Assembly (NCBI GenBank): GCA_021785315.1
Contig: JAJYFX010000008.1
Location: 1-12,487 of the forward strand
Origin: Actinomycetes bacterium
Lineage (GTDB): Bacteria; Actinomycetota; Acidimicrobiia; Acidimicrobiales; Acidimicrobiaceae
Length of the DNA stretch: 12,487 nucleotides
Direction of reading: 5' to 3'
The translations under genes and the position numbers were made by a program. The notes under the pieces are model-generated. The model worked only from the letters and a program-made list of their open reading frames with translations, was not told the DNA's origin and did no database searches. Below, one piece after another: positions 1 through 6,099 of this stretch (position 1 is the first letter of the stretch; every line of letters begins with the position of its first letter).

Positions 1-905
1 AGCCAAATGCCTCGCAGGTGGTAGCAAAGGTTGAAGCTTCATCCGTGAACTTTGCCGACGTAATGGCCAGGCAGGGAAAATATCCCATTCCGGGGCCGCC
101 CTATATTCCGGGATTGGACTTTGTGGGAAGAGTGGTCAAGGCTGGCTCTGCCATAGGAGAACCATTCGTTGGCAAGAGAGTCCTGGGTTTCAGTGATACC
201 GGATCGTATGCGACCGAGGTTTTAGCTAACATTGACCTGCTCTTCGAGATTCCCGACGAGATTCCCGCCACTGCGGCCGCAGCCTGCCCCTTGCTCCTTG
301 GCACCACCTATGCCCTTTTGCATAGGGGCGGAGGGCTCAAACCCGGCGACAGCCTGGTTATCCATGCCGCAGGAGGGGGAATTGGACTCACCGCAATCCA
401 GATGGCAAAACAACTTGGTGCTGGATCGATCATTGGGCTGGTGAGTTCCGCATCGAAAGCCGATGCGGTCTTGGAGCATGGGGCTACTCACGTTGTGGTG
501 ACGGGTGAGACTCCCGGATATCCCGAGACCGTCAAGAACACCCACCCCGAGGGTGTTAACTTCATCCTGAATTCAGTAGCCGGCAGCACTATCCAGCAGG
601 ATCTCGAAATCCTTCAGCCCGGAGGGCAAATTACAGTGTTCGGCATGGCGTCGGGCGAACCCGGCATCGCCAGGTCCGACCAACTCCATCACTCCTCGAG
701 GACGATCTCGGGATTCTCGTTCGGCCAGTTGCGGCGCACCGATCCCAAAGCTGCACATCGAATAATGGAGCTGGCACTCCCCTTTTTCATCAACGGAACT
801 GTTAGGTTTGACAGGGTCACCGAGTACAGCCTTTTCGACGTGGCTCGGGCTCATAAAGATTTGGAGTCACGGACGACGGTAGGAAAACTGGTACTAATAG
901 TCTAG
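1..905 (+). CDS. NADPH:quinone oxidoreductase-like MDR dehydrogenase, 5'-truncated by window edge
   Basis: Medium-chain dehydrogenase/reductase of the zinc-independent quinone oxidoreductase group, expected to use NADPH to reduce quinones or enoyl substrates in the cytoplasm. The reading frame is open to the window edge (frame starting at base 3). The residues before the GTG at 18 already read like the usual beta strand of the GroES-like domain (PNASQVVAKVEASSVNFADV), so that GTG is probably internal and the true start lies outside. Counting from base 18: GroES-like N-terminal domain (VNFADVMARQGKYP near 10-23, PGLDFVGRVV near 31-40), then a Rossmann domain with the glycine-rich AAGGGIG near 117-123 and the typical preceding segment LKPGD. 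No structural-zinc cysteine cluster is seen, as expected for the QOR branch. It ends TAG, overlapping the stop of the convergent amidase by 4 bp. Substrate is unknown. Confidence 0.9.
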   Translation, partial: PNASQVVAKVEASSVNFADVMARQGKYPIPGPPYIPGLDFVGRVVKAGSAIGEPFVGKRVLGFSDTGSYATEVLANIDLLFEIPDEIPATAAAACPLLLGTTYALLHRGGGLKPGDSLVIHAAGGGIGLTAIQMAKQLGAGSIIGLVSSASKADAVLEHGATHVVVTGETPGYPETVKNTHPEGVNFILNSVAGSTIQQDLEILQPGGQITVFGMASGEPGIARSDQLHHSSRTISGFSFGQLRRTDPKAAHRIMELALPFFINGTVRFDRVTEYSLFDVARAHKDLESRTTVGKLVLIV

Positions 906-2089
906 GTACCGCCGAGATCGCCGAGGGCCCTCTCGAGACTATGGGCTAGCCCCACCAGCTCCTCTTCGGAATCGCGCCGCCCCACCAACTCGATTGACAG
1001 CGGCATGGGGTTCGTGCCGTCTTCCTTCAGTCCTGACGGAGAGTATGACCCGTCGACATTGAGGTAGTTCAGCAGCGATGGTTCAAGCGATACCGGAATT
1101 GAAAGCGCAGGCAACCCCGCCAGATTGAATGGAATGCTGTTGGCATTGAGCGGAGCTGCGCCTGCACTAATCAAAGAAGGAACCGGGATCCGAAGGGTTG
1201 GCAAGACAAGAAAATCGTTGCGGTCGAAGAGCTCGTCAAGACGAGCTTGAAAAGCGTGCTTGGTTTCCACTGCAAACCGGCGATCTTGTTCCGTGTAGCT
1301 CGCCGCTTTGATGAATCTACTCACAATTGCGGGGTCAAGACGGTGCGATTCGGCCAGTAGCTCCATATTGCTTTCAAGGGCCTCCATAAACATCAGACAT
1401 ATGCCGGCATCCCAGGCTTTGGAAAGTCCAGGGTCGCTAACCCACGTGATGGTCGAAGTGACCAATCCCAGAATCCCCTCAATCATCCGAAGCACATCGA
1501 CAGACCCGGAACCTTCGAGAATCGCCACCTTAGGATTTAAGATCATCCTTTCTGTGAAAGTCGGATCAAGCAGTTGCATGGCCAGGCCCAACATGTGTAT
1601 GTTGGCGGCCATCGGCCCCACCGTGTCCATTGAGGGCGCTAGTGGCCAAACACCGTCAAGGGGAATACGTCCAAATGTCGTCTTAAGGCCATAGATGCCG
1701 CAACAGGCAGCAGGAATTCTTATCGAACCGCCGGTGTCAGAGCCAAAGGCAACATCTAGCTCGCCAGTTGCAACGCCGACGGCGGAACCTGAACTGGATC
1801 CTCCGGGTATCAGCTCCCGGTTGAGAGGATTAACCGGAGTTCCGAACCATGGATTGATCCCGGTTGCCCCAAACGCCAATTCATTGAGGTTAGTCTTGGC
1901 GACGATCTGCACGTTCGATCTTCGCGCATCTTCCATCAATAGAGCATCACGCTCGGCAATCTTTGCCCCTGAAAGCACTAGGCGCGACCCGGCTGAGGTC
2001 CTGGTGCCCTCGATATCGATGAGATCCTTGACTCCAAGACGCAATCCGTCTCCCTTAGCTTCAATAAAAGTTACCGCCCATTGACGCAT
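902..2089 (-). CDS. amidase-signature family hydrolase (short form)
   Basis: Amidase-signature (AS) serine hydrolase that would cleave a carboxamide to acid and ammonia in the cytoplasm. The Ser-cisSer-Lys triad is complete: Lys21 in GVKDL, cis-Ser98 in PGGSSSGSA, nucleophile Ser122 in SDTGGSIRIPA; the 24-residue Ser-Ser spacing matches GatA and FAAH. At 395 aa it is shorter than GatA (about 480 aa). Only 20 residues precede the catalytic Lys against about 78 in GatA, so the N-terminal helical part is missing; the C-terminal part is also compact. The ATG at 2089 follows an in-frame TGA about 30 bp upstream, so the frame cannot be extended far. A GAGGGGG sits 12 nt before the ATG, a long spacing for a ribosome binding site. 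No gatC or gatB is adjacent, so a role in tRNA amidotransfer is unlikely; a stand-alone amidase such as the plant AMI1 type is closer in size. Substrate unknown. Confidence 0.9.
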   Translation of the reverse strand: MRQWAVTFIEAKGDGLRLGVKDLIDIEGTRTSAGSRLVLSGAKIAERDALLMEDARRSNVQIVAKTNLNELAFGATGINPWFGTPVNPLNRELIPGGSSSGSAVGVATGELDVAFGSDTGGSIRIPAACCGIYGLKTTFGRIPLDGVWPLAPSMDTVGPMAANIHMLGLAMQLLDPTFTERMILNPKVAILEGSGSVDVLRMIEGILGLVTSTITWVSDPGLSKAWDAGICLMFMEALESNMELLAESHRLDPAIVSRFIKAASYTEQDRRFAVETKHAFQARLDELFDRNDFLVLPTLRIPVPSLISAGAAPLNANSIPFNLAGLPALSIPVSLEPSLLNYLNVDGSYSPSGLKEDGTNPMPLSIELVGRRDSEEELVGLAHSLERALGDLGGT

Positions 2090-2390
2090 AGGATCTATTG
2101 GCCCCCTCGTTTGTCAAAGAAGATCCCCCAAGCCCTTCTCTTGCCAACGCCGCTTCTATTTCTAAAAGCTGGCGTTTCAAAACCTAGGCTCGAGTCAAAG
2201 TTGTCAGTGAAACAGCACTCAGAAAGCACTCCGACGAGACTGTTAGGCAAGTGGAACCTAAGGCGGATACTCACCGCGTCAGACTATCATTCGGGCGCGG
2301 CAATTTTTCGTCTGTTCGAATAATTCAGCGGCTTTGCCACTGGCGCTATCCTTTTCCCGCCAAGCGAAAGTCGCCTGCCCCACAGATCGA
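2090..2390. other. 301-bp intergenic gap between hydrolase and amidase
   Basis: This gap separates the hydrolase stop from the amidase start, both on the minus strand, so it should hold the amidase promoter. The best sigma70-like pair I can see on minus is TTGAAA (2180-2175), 16-bp spacer, TAGAAG (2158-2153), which is only moderate. There is a small inverted repeat TTAGG-N9-CCTAA at 2243-2261 and a small hairpin GCGA-AAG-TCGC around 2374-2384, close behind the hydrolase stop but without a T tract. No reading frame here has recognisable protein features, and no tRNA T-loop with a pairing stem was found on either strand. Confidence 0.5.
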
Positions 2391-3506
2391 TCAGCTCAAA
2401 CTAGCTACTCCAGCAACATTGCCAGCGCTACTCATTGTCTTTAGGGCGCCTGAATTACCCTTGAGATAGTAATCAAGAAATGCTCCGGTTACAATACGCA
2501 CCGCATGAGAATACGGGTCAACTTCCTGATAACCGTCAAGATGGTCTGCTCCGATCAAAGTTTCATAGTATTTGGGGGGATGTGCTGATGTAAATACCTC
2601 TTGAGAACCGGAAGGCTCGTTGATACTGTCCGCAGTACCTTGGACCACCAACAATGCTGGGCCAGCTGTGACGAAATACTTGCCAGGATATGAGCTGAGT
2701 TCAGCCCCCGAAAGGCTGATCACTGCCTTTATCCTTGTATCCGTGCAGCAGGTGTTGTAACCCATAGCCAATGCGGCGTCGGCTCCGTCGCTTTGACCAG
2801 TTGCGGCAATTTCTTGAGTGTTGATCAGGTCAAAGAACTCTGACGACCTGGCATGATCTTGGTTCAGCATATAGCTGACAGCCGCAGACATATCCGACGG
2901 CTGGTTCAAAATATCCGCTTCCCAGGGACCTCCAACCGAATCCGTTTGCGAAAGAGGAAACTGAGGTGCTGCAACTATGTAACCTCTAGAAGCCCAAAAA
3001 TCCAGAATGATAGAGTAACTGCCGACGGATTCTAGATAGCCATTTCCAAAAATTACCAGTGGGAAAGGCCCACCCTTATGAATTGGCGCGGCGTTATTGA
3101 CCACATTTCCCGGGCTGCCTGCTGCCGGATAATAGATGTATAGAGGCATCGATCTTACTATGCACCCAGAGGCCGACCCGTGTGGTGCGCAGAGGTATTT
3201 TCCAGGCTCTGAAAGTGTGGCCACGGATTCGCTTACGGCATAAATTGGACGAGTTCCCGACGGTGGCGCTGCGGTGGTCGAGGGGACTGGTTCAGTGGTC
3301 GTGGTGGTAGTAGTCTGTTGCACCACTGTGGTCGGCGTGGTGGTGGTGAGCACCGTAACTTGCGGCTTCTTTGCCGGCGAAGGTCCCTTCGTAACGATAA
3401 AGCCAACGAAGGCTAGCAGCCCGACCGCAACCAATCCCATAACCAATGCAGGTGCCAGGGAAGGCGGTGGCTTTCTCGCCTTGTGTCTTCGACGATCTTG
3501 CTGCAA
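2391..3506 (-). CDS. membrane-anchored extracytoplasmic alpha/beta hydrolase (chlorophyllase / dienelactone hydrolase-like)
   Basis: Predicted esterase or lipase-like hydrolase displayed outside the cytoplasmic membrane. Residues 1-17 are strongly basic, 18-38 form one hydrophobic anchor, 50-85 a Thr/Pro-rich linker (runs of 4 and 7 Thr), and about 86-371 an alpha/beta hydrolase fold. Catalytic triad candidates: Ser239 in the nucleophile elbow GQSDG, Asp293 in GTADS, His322 in GADHLDG. Two cysteines before the fold (106, 115) could pair in an oxidising environment. The usual HG oxyanion motif reads FGNGYLES, with Asn in place of His. The start is TTG at 3506, directly abutting the rpiB TAG stop, with GGGTAAGG 5 nt upstream as Shine-Dalgarno. 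An ATG at 3440 (residue 23) would cut into the anchor and loses the basic end, so the TTG is preferred. It lies last in the bpa-rpiB cluster. Substrate unknown. Confidence 0.85.
   Translation of the reverse strand: MQQDRRRHKARKPPPSLAPALVMGLVAVGLLAFVGFIVTKGPSPAKKPQVTVLTTTTPTTVVQQTTTTTTTEPVPSTTAAPPSGTRPIYAVSESVATLSEPGKYLCAPHGSASGCIVRSMPLYIYYPAAGSPGNVVNNAAPIHKGGPFPLVIFGNGYLESVGSYSIILDFWASRGYIVAAPQFPLSQTDSVGGPWEADILNQPSDMSAAVSYMLNQDHARSSEFFDLINTQEIAATGQSDGADAALAMGYNTCCTDTRIKAVISLSGAELSSYPGKYFVTAGPALLVVQGTADSINEPSGSQEVFTSAHPPKYYETLIGADHLDGYQEVDPYSHAVRIVTGAFLDYYLKGNSGALKTMSSAGNVAGVASLS
3252..3359 (-). repeat. low-complexity Thr/Pro-rich linker coding region
   Basis: Codes residues 50-85 of the hydrolase. 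On the plus strand it appears as repeated GTGGT/GGTGG units. The encoded segment has TTTTPTT and TTTTTTTEP runs, a typical extended spacer between a membrane anchor and an extracytoplasmic catalytic domain, and a possible target for O-glycosylation. Confidence 0.8.
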
Positions 3507-3962
3507 CTATGCCTTACCCGACTGGACCTTCTCGATCTCAGCAATCTTGTTGAGCCTCGCAATGTGGCGGCCACCCTCGAATGGAGTCGATATGAAAACC
3601 TTGAGTATTTCAAGCGCGTATTCCCGGGCAAGGACCCGCGCTCCAAAAGAAATGACATTGGCATCGTTGTGCGCTCTTGCCATCCGGGCCAAATATTCAT
3701 TGACACAAAGGGCGGCACGAATTCCATTTACCTTGTTCGCTGATATCTGCTCGCCCTGGCCGGATCCACCAACCACAACTCCGAAATCCGCGTCACCCGA
3801 GATGACGGATTCGGCCGCCGCAGCGCAGAAATCCGGGTAATCGACTGGATCCGTGGAATTGGTACCGTGATCAATAACCTCATGGCCTAGCAAGATCAGC
3901 TCGGCTTTCAAAAACTCCTTCAGTTCGTATCCTGCGTGATCGCAACCTAAAGACGCCCTCAA
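3507..3962 (-). CDS. rpiB: ribose-5-phosphate isomerase B
   Basis: Interconverts ribulose 5-phosphate and ribose 5-phosphate in the non-oxidative pentose phosphate pathway (cytoplasmic). LacAB/RpiB family throughout: GCDHAGYELK at the N-terminus, DYPDF, the phosphate/active-site loop GGSGQGEQISANK, and the C-terminal block ARMARAHNDANVISFGAR followed by FEGGRH. The active-site loop has Gly-Gly-Ser and a downstream Glu, as in the Mycobacterium tuberculosis enzyme, instead of the catalytic Cys of E. coli RpiB. I chose the TTG at 3962 because GGAAGGA lies 5 nt upstream and the resulting N-terminus (MRASLGCDHAG) has the usual distance to the DHAG motif. A GTG at 3977 is in frame and adds five residues but has no ribosome binding site. 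The length (151 aa) is normal. It lies 33 bp after bpa, same strand, and its TAG stop is followed at once by the TTG of the hydrolase. Confidence 0.95.
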   Translation of the reverse strand: MRASLGCDHAGYELKEFLKAELILLGHEVIDHGTNSTDPVDYPDFCAAAAESVISGDADFGVVVGGSGQGEQISANKVNGIRAALCVNEYLARMARAHNDANVISFGARVLAREYALEILKVFISTPFEGGRHIARLNKIAEIEKVQSGKA

Positions 3963-3995
3963 ATCAGTTCCTTCCACGTGGCACTGGCAACAGCG

Positions 3996-4490
3996 CTACA
4001 AATAGGTGCCGGGCATGTGTGCGGTAGAGTCGTCGCCTGAGGGCAATCCCCTTCTGCGCATGTCTTCAAGCTGGGACCGGGCGGCATTCTGCTGGGCAAA
4101 CAAGGTCGCCTGGATCCCATGGAACAGGCCCTCCAACCAACCAACAAGCTGAGCCTGCGCTACTCGGAGTTCTGCCTCCGACGGCGGCTTATCGTCAGAA
4201 AAGGGCAAACTCATTTTTTCCAACTCGGAACCTAGATCAGGCGACAAGCCCTGCTTGAGCTCATCGATTGAAACATGGTATATTTCAGCCAACCTGTTGC
4301 GGCTAGCCTCATCAAGCTCAACGCCTCGCACCTCGTCCAACAGCGTCTTTATCATCGAGCCAATGCGGAGAACCTTCGAAGGCGATGATACGGATTCCCG
4401 ATTCTGAAGCTCTGCATCCTCTTCTTCGTGTTGTCCAGTTGTCTCCGGAATTAGCAAGATTCTTTCAGAATCGTTGGTAGATCCAGACAT
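3996..4490 (-). CDS. bpa: bacterial proteasome activator Bpa/PafE
   Basis: ATP-independent, ring-forming activator that opens the gate of the actinobacterial 20S proteasome and feeds it unfolded proteins (family DUF2587, M. tuberculosis Rv3780). The match to the family is clear: SKVLRIGSMIKTLLDEVR (38-55), LDEASRNRLAEI (59-70), then LRVAQAQLVGWLEGLFHGIQ (108-127) and FAQQNAAR in the long helices, then a flexible tail ending GTYL. The tail corresponds to the C-terminal GQYL docking motif, with the penultimate Tyr and final Leu kept and Gln replaced by Thr. The true start is the ATG at 4490, preceded by a near-perfect Shine-Dalgarno (AAGGAGGAGT). The same frame is open another 267 bp upstream, but that extension has no family similarity. 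The first about 35 residues are acidic and probably disordered. No proteasome subunit gene (prcA/prcB) or mpa lies in the window. Confidence 0.95.
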   Translation of the reverse strand: MSGSTNDSERILLIPETTGQHEEEDAELQNRESVSSPSKVLRIGSMIKTLLDEVRGVELDEASRNRLAEIYHVSIDELKQGLSPDLGSELEKMSLPFSDDKPPSEAELRVAQAQLVGWLEGLFHGIQATLFAQQNAARSQLEDMRRRGLPSGDDSTAHMPGTYL

Positions 4491-4500
4491 ACTCCTCCTT
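4491..4500 (-). promoter_or_regulatory. strong ribosome binding site of bpa
   Basis: AAGGAGGAGT directly precedes the ATG at 4490. It fixes the start of bpa well inside a longer open frame that runs back to 4757. Confidence 0.85.
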
Positions 4501-4626
4501 AGCGCGCTATTAGACAAACGCATACCTATTGATTCTAGTTGATCGGCACACGGGGCAGTATAACGGCTGCGCCCTTGCCACACCACTCGGCTTGGGAGTC
4601 CGCGTCGGGCGGTACGAGAATTTGAG

Positions 4627-4695
4627 GCAATGCAAGTCCGAAAATGCCTGTGCTGTCGAGACATTTTGCTGCACGGACGCAACGGAAGTCCGAAA
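4627..4695. repeat. 17-bp imperfect direct repeat, 52-bp period
   Basis: GCAATGCAAGTCCGAAA (4627-4643) and GCAACGGAAGTCCGAAA (4679-4695) agree at 15 of 17 positions. Start-to-start distance is 52 bp, close to five helical turns, so both copies face the same side of the DNA. Confidence 0.6.
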
Positions 4696-4707
4696 GGCCG
4701 CAAGGCC
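4674..4707 (+). other. two adjacent stem-loops, second with a GCAA tetraloop
   Basis: As plus-strand RNA, CGGAC-(9 nt)-GTCCG is followed after AAA by GGCC-GCAA-GGCC, a stable stem capped by a GNRA-type tetraloop. On the minus strand, the sense of bpa, the stems also form but the cap is TTGC. No T tract follows, so they are not obvious intrinsic terminators. I do not recognise a known RNA family. Confidence 0.4.
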
Positions 4708-4764
4708 ATAAACGATTCCCACGTCCCGCCATCGCAGGGGCCTGCATCGCAGATCACTCATGCT

Positions 4765-4782
4765 CTAAGCAAGAAAGCTTAG
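4765..4782 (-). other. inverted repeat spanning the phosphodiesterase stop codon
   Basis: CTAAGC-AAGAAA-GCTTAG (plus sense) is a perfect 6-bp stem with a 6-nt loop. It can be extended by TGC/GCA across a small bulge. It covers the last five codons and the TAG of the phosphodiesterase gene. There is no U run after it, so it may mark an mRNA 3' end or attenuate read-through toward bpa, but it is not a classical terminator. Confidence 0.35.
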
Positions 4783-5955
4783 CAAAGGAACCTCTAATTC
4801 ATCGGCCGTGAGCGAACCGTGCCGACAGACAAGATTGTATGGTCCGGTGTCATTTGGATCATAAAAAGCGACGTTGGATTTCGCAATCAGAGCAACATCT
4901 CCAAGCCTTGCCTCCTCGAATACGTTCCTTGCAGAAGATCCGAAATAGCCGCCGGCGATCAGTTCGTCTTTGCTTGCTATCCAGGCTTGGCCGGAATAGA
5001 GCTCGCGAGCCGTCTCGAGCACTTCTTTCTCGGTGCCATCCTTCAGGTGAAGCCAGCGGAACCTACCCTCCCCGCTCAGAAAGCTAGTGCACTGGAGAAT
5101 TCCTGGATCCAACTCTATCGGCGCCCCAGGGACCTCTACCTGTCCGTGATCGGAGATCACCAGCAACATGGCGCCGGGAGGGAGAGACGAAACCAATCTG
5201 CTTAGAAGATAGTCAACCGCCCGAAGCTCTTCCATATAGCAGGCACTGAGGCCGTACTCATGGGCCACGGTATCAATCCCTTCGTAATAGGCATACACGA
5301 ACGCCTCATCTTTGCTTAGGAGATCAGACACGTGATCTACCATTGTCGATGGAAAGCGGTAATCATACATAGAAGTACCGCGCAAATGCGCCCTGGTGAA
5401 CCCGGAATTCTTAAACTGCGCCTTGGTTACCACCTTGGGCTCAAAATTTAGGAATGGCATCGCAGGCTGCACATCTTCCGGTCTCGGCGCAACTCTATCA
5501 GCGTCTGGCAAGTACGACCAAGAAAGCGTGTTCATCACTTTTTGCGTGTCAACGGGCATGCGGTAACCAAGCAGCCCGTGCGTTGCCGGAGTTGCTCCCG
5601 TGCTGATGGAAGTCAATGCCGTAGCCGTAGTAGTAGGAGCGACCGACGAGATATGGCCGACGGAAAATACCGCCAGACTCGGCATTTGGTCGGAGAATCT
5701 GATCAGCTGATTGAAACCCAGGCCGTCCAAAACAAGCAGAACGATCTGCGAGGCATCATTAGCTTCTTTTGGAAACCAGGATTCCAGATCGGGAGTTAGA
5801 CCGGAATTGATTGTAAAAACCTTCTCCTCGATCTCGGCAAGACTTCTCCCAAACATTGAGCCGCGGTTCCTTGCCAGATGCAGGAAAACCGACGGCATGA
5901 CATTCGATATTCCAGCATCTGCATAGTTTGGAAGTGGCGGCATGTCGAACGTCAA
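4765..5955 (-). CDS. alkaline phosphatase superfamily phosphodiesterase / nucleotide pyrophosphatase-like protein
   Basis: Metal-dependent phospho- or phosphodiester hydrolase of the type I phosphodiesterase/NPP group. All motifs of the two-metal site are in order: Asp77 (LVLDGLG), nucleophile Thr about 110 (VAPTTTATAL, followed by STGATPATHGLLGY), Asp228 and His232 (GIDTVAHEYG), Asp269 and His270 (ISDHGQ), and His379 (CRHGSL). At 396 aa it is a single-domain member. No signal peptide or membrane segment is seen, so it should act in the cytoplasm or on the inner face. Start: TTG at 5955 with AGAAGAGGG four nt upstream; the ATG at 5943 is in frame but 16 nt from that site, so TTG is preferred. 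It is divergent from the Rrf2 gene (144-bp gap) and is the first gene of the minus-strand run toward bpa, although the 274-bp gap may split the transcript. Substrate (nucleotide, phospholipid head group or other) cannot be told from sequence. Confidence 0.9.
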   Translation of the reverse strand: MTFDMPPLPNYADAGISNVMPSVFLHLARNRGSMFGRSLAEIEEKVFTINSGLTPDLESWFPKEANDASQIVLLVLDGLGFNQLIRFSDQMPSLAVFSVGHISSVAPTTTATALTSISTGATPATHGLLGYRMPVDTQKVMNTLSWSYLPDADRVAPRPEDVQPAMPFLNFEPKVVTKAQFKNSGFTRAHLRGTSMYDYRFPSTMVDHVSDLLSKDEAFVYAYYEGIDTVAHEYGLSACYMEELRAVDYLLSRLVSSLPPGAMLLVISDHGQVEVPGAPIELDPGILQCTSFLSGEGRFRWLHLKDGTEKEVLETARELYSGQAWIASKDELIAGGYFGSSARNVFEEARLGDVALIAKSNVAFYDPNDTGPYNLVCRHGSLTADELEVPLLSFLA

Positions 5956-6035
5956 ATGACCCTCTTCTTCGCAGATGATTCCAATTCCAACCCCGCAAAT
6001 TGTCGTTATTTCCTAGCCAATGCTCTCGCTTGGGC

Positions 6036-6056
6036 GATCTAATTACAGATTAGGTC
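6036..6056. promoter_or_regulatory. inverted repeat, candidate operator in the divergent promoter region
   Basis: GATCTAAT-TACAG-ATTAGGTC has 8-bp arms with one mismatch (core CTAAT-N5-ATTAG perfect). It lies between the divergent phosphodiesterase and Rrf2 genes, about 44 bp before the Rrf2 start. It has the size of a dimeric regulator site and could be bound by the neighbouring Rrf2 protein. It does not closely resemble the E. coli IscR box. Confidence 0.4.
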
Positions 6057-6087
6057 TATTAACCACTATAGGACCATTTCAAGTGAC

Positions 6088-6099
6088 TACTATGGAATC
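6088..6099 (+). promoter_or_regulatory. -10 element of a probable leaderless transcript (Rrf2 gene)
   Basis: TACTAT (6088-6093) fits the actinobacterial -10 pattern TANNNT and ends 6 bp before the GTG at 6100, the spacing that puts transcription start on the first base of the start codon. No Shine-Dalgarno sequence precedes the GTG. No good -35 hexamer is visible at 16-19 bp. Confidence 0.45.

Larger units (their letters stand above)
4491..4764. other. repeat- and hairpin-rich non-coding segment upstream of bpa
   Basis: 274 bp between the phosphodiesterase stop and the bpa start. All three minus frames are open for long stretches, but base composition is nearly flat across codon positions (about 53/55/58% G+C in the frame starting at 4761), unlike the real genes here, and none gives a recognisable protein. 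Instead there are a 17-bp imperfect direct repeat (4627-4643 and 4679-4695), hairpins CGGAC-N9-GTCCG (4674-4692) and GGCC-GCAA-GGCC (4696-4707), CTGC-ATC-GCAG (4742-4752), and two copies of CATCGCAG (4730-4737, 4745-4752). It could be a bpa leader, a small RNA, or the remnant of a decayed gene. Confidence 0.45.

Noticed and set aside
2061..2180. Short minus-strand frame (LLEIEAALAREG-like) overlapping the amidase start, possibly a frameshifted N-terminus
   Set aside because: Only about 39 codons, no clear match to the amidase N-terminus, and the join to the amidase frame would need an arbitrary shift.
2090..2390. tRNA-like fragments (TTCGAAT near 2315)
   Set aside because: The bases flanking the would-be T-loop do not pair and no acceptor or anticodon stem can be built on either strand.
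3274..3840. 188-codon plus-strand open frame opposite the hydrolase and rpiB
   Set aside because: It starts in the antisense of the Thr-rich linker (giving Val runs) and runs opposite the well-recognised rpiB; no motif of its own.
4491..4757. 89-codon N-terminal extension of bpa
   Set aside because: The family N-terminus and a near-perfect Shine-Dalgarno place the start at 4490; the extension has no similarity to Bpa.
4510..4761. 83-codon minus-strand frame starting 3 bases after the phosphodiesterase stop, with a CPVC motif near its end
   Set aside because: No ribosome binding site, flat base composition by codon position, no family resemblance; the other two frames in the same stretch are equally open.
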